NCBI RefSeq assembly: GCF_945859685.1
Contig: NC_079148.1
Location: 6,696,001 to 6,760,000 of the forward strand
DNA length: 64,000 bases
Direction: 5' to 3'
From: Eupeodes corollae
Lineage: Eukaryota; Arthropoda; Insecta; Diptera; Syrphidae
Positions 56,560 through 64,000 of the stretch are shown one piece after another; within the stretch, counting starts at the first letter, position 1, and each line of letters begins with the position of its first letter. The notes beneath the pieces were generated by a model that was given only the letters and a program-made list of their open reading frames with translations, searched no databases and was not told where the DNA came from. Both the position numbers and the translations under genes were made by a program.

Positions 56560-58225
56560 AAATAACCAACAATATTTTGCAAATTATAAAACAGTTTGAT
56601 TTCAAAATCTATTTTTGTTAACGAGATTTTTAGTCGTTAACCAATTTTTACCAATTTTAGTACCAGTGCTTAAAAGTTTTTTATTTCTAATATAAACAAA
56701 TACAAATCAAGAACCGAACATCAATTTTTACCAAATTTGTGTGCTATTTTTTAGATTTTTTTGAAAAAACGGACTGTTGGATTTTTATAAAAATTCTACT
56801 GGACATCTAAAACAATATTTTCTGTGAAGGTTTTTATTTTTTGTAAAAAAAAACCTGTCAGTTAGATTTTTCTCAAAATTTTACTGTATATTGAAAACAA
56901 TATTTTTTTAAAGAAAAAAGTAGTTTAAAACTAATATCTCAAAGTTTTTAAAAGATATTTGAGTCGAAAATTAATTTTTTCCAACTTTTATTAATTTTGT
57001 TGACTAGGTTTTTATTTTTTGTAAAAAAACTGTCAGTTCGATTTTTCTCAAAATTTTTCGGAAGTTGAAAACAAATATTTTTTATAAGTTAAAATTAGTT
57101 GGAAGCCATAATCTTAAATTTTTGAAAAATCATCGATCGAAAATCAATTGTTAACAACTTTCATTAATTTGTTAGTTTAGGTTTTTATTTTTTGTAAGAA
57201 AACTGTCAGTTAGATTTTTCTCAAAATTTTACTGAATATTGACAACAATATTTTTTTAAAGAAAAAAGTAGTTAAAGCGAATATCTCACAATTTTGAAAA
57301 GATATATAAGTCGAAAATAAATGTTTACCAACTTTTATTAATTTGTTTGTTTAGGTTTTTATTTTTTGTAAGAATTCGATTTTTATCAAAATTTTTCCGG
57401 AAGTTGAAAACAATATTTCTAATAAGTAAAAATTAGTCGGAAGCCAATATCTTAAATTTTTGAAAAAATATTTGATTCGAAAATTAATATTTACCAACTT
57501 TTGTTTAATTTTCTGTCAGGTATTTATTTTTTGTACGAAAAACTGTCCATTTGATTTTTCTCAAAATTTTTCCAAAAGTTAAAAACAATATTTATTTGAA
57601 GTAAAAATTAGCTGGAAGCCATAATCTCAAAATTTTGAAATGATATTCGAGTCGCAAAACAGTTTTTACCAATTTTTAATAATTTTTTTAAGGTTTTATT
57701 TTTTATAAAAAAAACTGTCTGTTTTTGTAGTACCCGTGGCATGATGGTTAGTGCGTTGGACTGTCATGCAAGGGGTCTTGGGTTCAATCCCTGCCTGTGC
57801 CACCTTAATTTAAAAAAAAAAAAAAAAACAAAAAAATAATTTTCGCGGGTACTGCCTCTTGCGAGGAATTGACAAATCCTTCAAGAGTAATTCTTTTCAT
57901 GAAAAAGTGCTTTCTCAAACTAGCCGTTCGGATTCGGCCTTAAATTGTAGGTCCCTTCCATTCCTGACAACAGTACTCGCACACAGGAATGGTTGAGAGT
58001 TGTAAGTCACTAGGCCTTGGTTCACAACGGACTGTTGCGCCACCCCATTTTTTTTTGAAAAAAAACTGTCAGTTCGATTTTCCTCAAAATTTTACCAGAT
58101 GTTAAAAACTTAATGTTTCAGTGCACAAAATTGGTTTGAAGATAAAATCATTTTGTATTCGTAAAATTTTGGAGGTGACAAATTTTTTTGATTTATAAAA
58201 AAACCGTTAGTTGGATTTTTTTTCC
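56560..58225. repeat. Degenerate ~175-bp satellite array, about seven monomers
   Basis: The phrase GGTTTTTATTTTTTGT followed by A-rich sequence and CTGTCAGTT recurs at about 56828, 57005, 57179, 57353, 57518 and 57690, and in part at 58058. Spacings are 165-177 bp. Monomers share blocks such as TTTTTCTCAAAATTTT, GAAAACAATATTT and TTTACCAACTTTTATTAATT. The array is interrupted by SINE copy 3. Confidence 0.8.
57736..58047 (+). mobile_element. SINE copy 3, complete, tRNA-derived
   Basis: The 68-nt head (57736-57803) has pairing ends GTGGCA and TGCCAC, an A box TGGTTAGTGCG (57745-57755), an anticodon-loop-like CTGTCAT (GTC) and a B box GGTTCAATCCC (57781-57791). These are the internal promoter elements for RNA polymerase III. 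An A-rich stretch follows, then the body shared with copies 1 and 2. The 3' end is GGACTGTTGCGCCACC. Flanking AAAAAAAACTGTCTGTT (57707-57723) and AAAAAAAACTGTCAGTT (58058-58074) fit a target duplication with one mismatch, although the satellite repeat supplies similar words. Confidence 0.85.
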
Positions 58226-59256
58226 AAAAATATATTTATTTTGTATCACGTTACAATTTATTATATAAAATTTTATTCAAGTCTCTAGCGTTTTTGGTTC
58301 GTAAGATATTTAGGGTTAACCAAAATGTTCACCTTTTTTTTAAACTGCTATGGTAAAAAAAACCGGCAACGCAATTTTCTTGAGAGTCCTTTCTGCATCT
58401 TTCTGCCTTTTTATCTGTAGAACATTATTTGAAGTCGATATCTCTTCTGGTTCTTCAGCGTACGTGCACACGTTCGCACAGACATCTTTCTAAAAAAAAT
58501 TTATTTCGACTCTAAGGACCTTGAAACGTCGAGAAATGTCAAAATTTTCAATTTGACAAATCTGATCCATTACATTAACTTTCTATGGGAAGGTAATAAA
58601 TCAGATGAACGCACCCATTAGTCTGGGTGTTTTAATAAACGTGCGTCGGAAACAATTGTCTTTCTGCTACGTTACGTTAAGTAATGACTGAATGTTTAAA
58701 AAACAAAAATGGCCGCCTCAAGAGATTTTGTTTATTGTTCTATCAAAGACAACAAAAATATGAATGCACAATCTGCCCGACATTTACTGATGTCATTTTT
58801 GACATACATGAACATATCTTCTGGATCTATACTTATTCGATCGCAAATCTGGACTCTATAAACATGTCTACCAAAGATCATAACTATTAACTAGGAAGCT
58901 GTTGATGAACGTTTTAACTTTGAATTTTTGTTTACTTATATTCGCCATTTTGACAGATTGAAAAAGCCATCTACATGTCAGAGTGAAAATTAATTAAGGA
59001 ATCATTTGAACATTTTCGTTAAAAACATAAAATATTTATTTGTTCATGCAAAAGGAAGAGTAAAAGTTTATTAGGATTTGAACTGAAGCCAAACAAATAT
59101 TCAAGCTTTAAATGTATTACATTTGCACTCGTAGATATGTGAATGTCTTCACATTAACTTTGAGATGGCAACCATTAAAATTGCGGCGTGTGTTTAATGG
59201 ACACGAATTAAGTTTGAAAATATGTATCTGAATTTATGATTTTGTTTTAATTTCAG
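58226..59256. other. No gene recognised; region upstream of EcKL-2
   Basis: AT-rich. A good pyrimidine-rich acceptor (tttaatttcag, ending at 59256) just upstream of the EcKL-2 start suggests a 5' UTR intron, so the promoter and first non-coding exon may lie in this stretch. Confidence 0.4.
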
Positions 59257-59277
59257 TTTTATATCGACTTTCCTAAA

Positions 59278-60735
59278 ATGAAGATCATCGACGAGAGCGG
59301 TCTTGACATTCCAAATCACCTGACGGTACAGTTTTTCCAAAAAACCCTCCTAGTAGGTTTCAATTTATCCAGAGTTACTATCCATCGCATTGTTTTCTCC
59401 CCCGGCTGTGATGACGGTGATAGCTTCACAAGTTTGATATATCGGGCCAGAGTACGCTACTCAACCGACGACAACGACGACGGAGTCTTATCAACAAAAT
59501 GGATCTCATTCATCATAAAGGTTATTCCAGTTGAAGGGGATCGTAAAATATTCAAAATAATGGATGTTTTTAAAAAAGAAATAAATATGTACGAAAAAGT
59601 TTTGCCGGAAGTTGAGAAAATGCTAGCTTCAGAAAACATATCCGGACAAATGGTTCCAAGGTCTGATATTGTCAAAAAAAAATGTATTCTTAATTATTCA
59701 TTATTTTTTAAAGGATGATCTACAAACAGGATCATCCAGTGGGAACGATCGTCTTTGAAGATCTCAATGAACTTCAACTAGGATTGGCAAATCGTTGTCT
59801 TGGATTGAATCAGAGTCAAGCGAAGATGGTTCTTACTAAAATTGGTCAATTTCATGCAGCGACTATGATCCTGGCGAGAGATGTAAGGATGTCTTCTGAT
59901 TTAAGAAATTCAATTTTTTTATAATTTCCATGTGTTTTTTTTCGGATTTAAGCAACCTGAAGTAATGGATCTTTTCAGTCAGCCAACAATTGACAAGAAT
60001 GCCCAAAACACAGTTCGTGATTCGGTTTTTCGTTCAAATATCGAAGTTATGGCTGATTTGGTTGAGAACTGGGATGGGTTCAAAAATATCGCTCGAAAGT
60101 TGAGAAATGTCAAAAATGACTTTTACGATCGAGTCACAAAATGCGTACATAATAAGGAGGCTTTCAAAGTTCTAAATCATGGTGATTTATGGGTGAACAA
60201 CTGTATGTTTAAGCATTCCGATGAAGGGGATCCAGAAAATCTTTTATTTGTAAGTGGGAATTCAAACAAACCCTAAAGACGTATTTTGTTCTCAAACAAA
60301 ACATTTTTCTATGATTTTCAGATTGACTTTCAACTAAGCTACTACGGAAGTCCCATCTTTGATCTTCATTACTTCCTTAACACGAGCTTACAGTTGGACG
60401 TGCTGAATAAAAAACGGAATGTATTACTCTTAACATACTACCAGGCTTTGAGATCAACTTTAAAAACTTTAAACTATCCAACTTTAAAGATTCCAACTTG
60501 GGATCAATTTTCCCAAGAAGTGATGGTAAAAGAGTTTATCGGTTTTTGGGCATTTGAGGCTTTTTTACCATTACTCACAATTGATAAGACAGCTTCTACG
60601 AATAATCGTATAGAAAGTTTTAATAACGAAGACGAAGCTAGAAAGAAGCGAGAAGTAATGTTTTCTTCGGAGAGGTTTTTGGAAACAATCAGGTATTCAT
60701 TGCCGTACTTCGATAAGTTGGGTGTTTTGGATTGA
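59278..60735 (+). CDS. Ecdysteroid-kinase-like protein (EcKL / CHK kinase-like), second paralogue, four exons
   Basis: I model exons 59278-59660, 59714-59882, 59953-60249 and 60322-60735 with GT-AG introns of 53, 70 and 72 bp, giving 420 residues. It is a full-length member of the EcKinase (DUF1679/CHK-like) family, cytosolic kinases of ecdysteroids or other small alcohols. Motifs are GTIVFEDL in exon 2, the catalytic loop VLNHGDLWVNN (H260, D262, N267) and the metal-binding IDFQ (D285) followed by SPIFDLHYFLNTSLQL. Catalytic residues are intact. Exon 2 is 169 bp, as in the gene at 16396, and the intron phases are identical, but the proteins are clearly diverged. The first donor, GTCTGA, is weak, so its exact position is less sure than the others. 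An in-frame start at 59278 follows a likely 5' UTR acceptor. Confidence 0.9.
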
Positions 60736-60737
60736 TT

Positions 60738-61205
60738 GATATATTTGTTTAAATTATAAGATTTTAAAACATTTATTAAAGATGTATTATGCAAACAGAT
60801 TATTTAGGATTTTAAGCCATAAAGAGAGCGTTTAAAGACAATTCAATTGCTGAAGAACAAAGCATTTGAGATTTCTTTTTTAAATTGTCTACATTTTAAA
60901 GCCAAAAATGTACATAATTTGATATATTTTAATTCTGTTTCATTGCTTTTTACTTAAATATGTGATCTTTTATTTAAAATAAGAACAAATTCAAAGAAAG
61001 AAGCTATTTTTGTATTTTAAATAACTTTAAATTAAGCCATAATAAAGTTAACGAAGCATAGAGTTTAGTTCTAAAGCTTACAATTTTTTTAAAAGAGAAG
61101 GAACTAAAAAAATATATGAAAAGTTAAAGTTATTATATTTTAAGGTTAAATATTAAAAAAGTAAACAAAAATAAAGTAAGTTAATACCTTCTATATCTTG
61201 ATTTT
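60738..61205. other. No gene recognised; 3' flank of EcKL-2
   Basis: AT-rich flank with no clear canonical polyA signal close to the stop codon. The sequence then enters the 3' end of LINE H. Confidence 0.4.
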
Positions 61206-61209
61206 TTTT

Positions 61210-63018
61210 GATTAGGTTAAGTAAGGTTAAAGTGGCTGCAGATTCAGAATCCATGCACTTAGGCCAAAGGATAAAAGGTGTGGTACCACACGAATCTAGA
61301 GAATTACTTCTTACTAGTCGAACCCCTTTGAGCTTTTTATAAAGCGAAGAAGATATTTGATATCCTTTTTAGCTAGTTTACTGGGATTATTAAAAGAGTA
61401 GTCTCCAAGATGAAGTTTGCGGCTTAGTGAAAGAGCAGGACAAGTGCAGAGAAGTGAGAGATTGTTTCCTCTTCTTCTTCGTCCATACAGCTCCTGCAGA
61501 AGTCATTTGAGGCTAATCGTTTTGCGTGTCTGCCTATAAGACGGGTGTCCCGTAAGGTCACCTATTAGGGAGGTAATATGTAGTCTGCTTTGAGAAAACA
61601 AGTCTTTAGAGTGCTTTAGGTTCAGTGAAGGCCATATGAGTTTTGTGGCAGCTCATGTTGGTAAGTTGTGCCACCTAGAGATTGCTATCGCAAAAGCTGT
61701 TTCTTTTAGCAGAAGTTTACATGTAGCTATCGGTATACCTGTCTTCTCCCTTTTAGGTAAATTAGGTATGAAGGTTTCATTTTTAGCAAGTTTATCGGCT
61801 CTACAGTTTCCTGTGATGTCTCTGTGGCCCGGCACCCAACAGAGGTGAATGTTAAATTGCTGAGCCATCTCCATAAGAGACGACCGACAATCGAGAGCCT
61901 TTTGAGATTTGGTTGAGACACCGTCAAGAGATTTAATAGCCGCCTGACTGTCAGAGAAGATGCGGATATCAGAAGTTGATATCACTTTTTCTCTTAGCCA
62001 GGAGAGAAACTCTTTGATAGCTAAAATTTCCGCTTGGAAGACAATGAGGGAAGCGGAATGATATGCTTAGATTAAGCTTTTTTGAGTACACACCACTACC
62101 AACTCCCTCATTTGTTTTGGATCCATCTGAATAAAAATGGATGCATTTGTCATCCAGGAGTTTTTGTCTTTCCATTCATCTCTGGATGGAATGGATACCT
62201 GGAAGTTTTTTTCCAAATTGGGGTTTAGGGAATAGTGTAGTCTATGTACCAAAGAGGTTTAAAATGATGGAGTGCCCCACATTGTTATTGGCCCATTGAG
62301 ATGAGGCGTCGAGTCTTATTGCTGTACTCACTGCCACTTGTTTACTGAAGATGTCAAGGAGTGTCAGATGGAGGAGAGTGTCTAACGCTGCTGAGGGTGT
62401 GGTTCTCCGCTTATGCAGAGACATGCAGTGCGTTGGACTCTGTTGAATTTGTCGCAGTATGTAACTTTCTCCAGTGCAGTTCACCATACTTCAACCCCGT
62501 ACATAAGTATTGGTCGGATGAACGATGTGTATAGCCTATAGGTTATGCGAGGTTGAAAACCCCATTTGCTTCTTATGGCTTTCTTGCAAAGTAAAAGAGC
62601 TACTGCTGCTTTTTTAACTTTTTTAACTCTTTCCTGAATAATAGGTTTCCAACTTAATTTTTTGTCCAATATTAGACCAAGATATTTGGCTTCATTGGTA
62701 AAAATTAGTGGTACACCTTTTATTGAAGGAGGTACAATTAATGGGATCTTGTATTACCGTGTAAAAAGGACGAGGTTTGTTTTTTGAGGATTTATACTGA
62801 GTCCACAGTGATCAGCCCATAGGTATGAGCATATTGAGTGCGTTTTGGAGGAGGTCTCTCAGTGTATTAAGATGTTCTCCTGTGACGCCGATAGCAACGT
62901 CATCAACATACGCAACCACTCCCAAGGGATATTAGTAGTTCCACAGGAGAGGGGACAGAACACCACCTTGCGGAGTGCCTCTACAGACAGATATTTTAGT
63001 ACAAAAATCCCCCATCTT
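61210..63018 (-). pseudogene. I/Loa-type LINE 'H' with RNase H, 5'-truncated
   Basis: Minus-strand order is the RT motif RGTPQGGVLSPLLWN near 62960, the catalytic block VAYVDDVAIGV near 62905, and YLGLILDKKLSWKPIIQERV with YTSFIRPILMYGVEVW (62481-62700). The RNase H domain follows: FYSDGSKTNEGVGSGVYS near 62140, AEIL-IKEFLSWL, RIFSDSQAAIKSLDGVSTKS, WVPGHRDITGNCRADKLA near 61830. The Asp, Glu, Asp, Asp set of RNase H is largely visible. An RNase H after the RT marks the I superfamily (I, Loa, Ingi-like). Stops and frame changes are numerous. The 5' end is cut inside the RT and abuts a CR1-like LINE of opposite orientation. Confidence 0.8.
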
Positions 63019-63028
63019 AGAATTTACG

Positions 63029-64000
63029 ATTTTTGGTCATTTGTAAAAAACATGAGAAAATCTTCCTCTTCATCGGTTCCTATAAGCTCGTTGTCAATGA
63101 CACTCCATTTGTTAGTTCTTTAGAGAAAGCTAATCTCTTCGTTAGGCAGTTTGCCTCCAATTCAACGCTGCCAGTGAGTGTTATGACTCCGCCTGTCATC
63201 GAGCGCGTTAGTGATTCTATGGGGCCAATCTTTTTTCGCACTCGTACTGTGGCGAGGATCCCAAAAGATCTTAATACACATAAATCCGCTGGTCCGGATG
63301 GTATCCCCGCTATTGTTCTGAAGAGGTGTTCTTCAACGCTGGCAAAACCACTGCTTAAGCTTTTTCATATGTCCTACTTCTTTGGTCTCATTCCAAGCGG
63401 ATGGAAAACTGCATTTGTCCAGCCTATTCCCAAAAAAGGCGAATCTTCCTTACCCTCTGACTATCGACCGATTGCACTTACGTCCCTACTTTCCAAGGTC
63501 ATGGAAACGCTGGTAAATTATCAGCTGGTACGGCTTTCGCAGCAATAGTTCCACTGGTGATCTCATGGTTCATCTCACCGAACAGAGCAAATCTTTACAT
63601 CGTTTTGGAGAAAGTAAGATTATTGCATTTGATATTTTAAAAGCATTTGATAGGGTTTGACATCAAGCTCTCTTATCGAAATGCTTTCGGTTTTCTAATA
63701 ATCCCTGCTTCATTGGATTAGTAATTACCTTTTGGATCGTTCAATACAAGTAGTATTGGATGGGTTCATGTCTGAAAACCACATAATAAATGCTGGAGTG
63801 CCCCAGGGCTATGTTCTGTCTCCAACACTCTTTCTTATTTTTATTAGTGAAAAAAACGACGTGGAATATAATGCTTCGAAGACGAAATGCTGTCTTGTAT
63901 CGTTAAAGCGAGATTCACCCCCCTTGCCATTATTAATGGATGGCGCTTGCATCGAGGAGACTGAACATCTCGATATTCTCGGTATGTGTATCACCAACCA
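63029..64000 (+). pseudogene. CR1/jockey-type LINE 'K', copy 3, cut by the window edge
   Basis: The same family as 30240-32453, beginning at FWSFVKNMRKSSSSSVP. RT blocks are FFRTRTVARIPKDLN, HKSAGPDGIPAIVLKRCSS and FVQPIPKKGESSLPSDYRPI. A deletion follows VNYQL; then YGFRSNSS in another frame, IIAFDILKAFDRV, a stop, HQALLSK and the segment missing in copies 1 and 2 (FRFSNNPCFIGLVITFW). Then comes a shifted PQG region. The catalytic FADD segment is lost in a deletion near 63845. It continues beyond 64000. Confidence 0.82.

Noticed and set aside
57736..57803. tRNA-like fold with A and B boxes
   Set aside because: It runs directly into a SINE body shared by two other copies, and the anticodon stem pairs poorly. 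It is the SINE head, not a functional tRNA gene.

Overview
This window looks like repeat-rich, AT-rich nuclear DNA of an insect, most likely a fly (Diptera). The evidence is two intron-bearing ecdysteroid-kinase-like (EcKL) genes with 50-70 bp GT-AG introns, PIF/Harbinger, piggyBac, Helitron and DD41D mariner remnants, RTE-, jockey-, CR1- and I-type LINEs, and E-box core-promoter sites of the kind known from Drosophila. There are no bacterial operons, CRISPR arrays, rRNA genes or convincing functional tRNA genes. Species cannot be fixed from the sequence alone.

Only two loci look like intact cellular genes: EcKL genes at 16396-17797 and 59278-60735, both on the + strand, with four coding exons and identical intron phases (2,0,0). 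A Harbinger transposase exon (47-832), convergent with a frameshifted MADF-domain gene (to 1267), forms a nearly intact two-gene DNA transposon at the left edge. Cellular gene debris is also present: an ATPAF2-like fragment (+) fused tail-to-tail to an HPF1-like exon (-) at 9131-9895, and a fragment with abnormal-spindle-type IQ repeats at 44889-45170.

Layout: 0-1.5 kb Harbinger; 1.5-4.4 kb no gene seen; 4.4-7.3 kb SINE, jockey-like LINE and mariner remnant; 8.3-8.6 kb MITE; 9.0-9.95 kb ATPAF2/HPF1 chimera; 11.4-15.3 kb TTCGAA-type satellite split by RTE copy A; 16.4-17.8 kb EcKL-1; 18.0-22.6 kb old LINE split by RTE copy B; 26.0-27.1 kb mariner remnant; 28.0-36.0 kb a Helitron/LINE island containing an almost perfect 2,805-bp tandem duplication and bounded by related inverted arms; 37.4-39.0 kb mariner copies; 39.7-44.9 kb another old LINE split by RTE copy C; 47.0-50.7 kb RTE copies D and E; 50.8-51.6 kb SINE and MITE; 54-55.6 kb piggyBac remnant and a long-TIR element; 56.6-58.2 kb a ~175-bp satellite split by a complete tRNA-derived SINE; 59.3-60.7 kb EcKL-2; 61.2-64 kb an I-type LINE head-to-head with a CR1-like LINE running off the edge.

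The most interesting relationship is between SINE and LINE. All three SINE copies end in nearly the same 3' tail (GGACTGTTGCGCCACC type) as the RTE LINEs (GGACTGTAGCGCCACC type), which points to the RTE family as the SINE's mobilising partner. Several RTE insertions are nested in older repeats, so the relative ages of the repeat layers can be read from the sequence.
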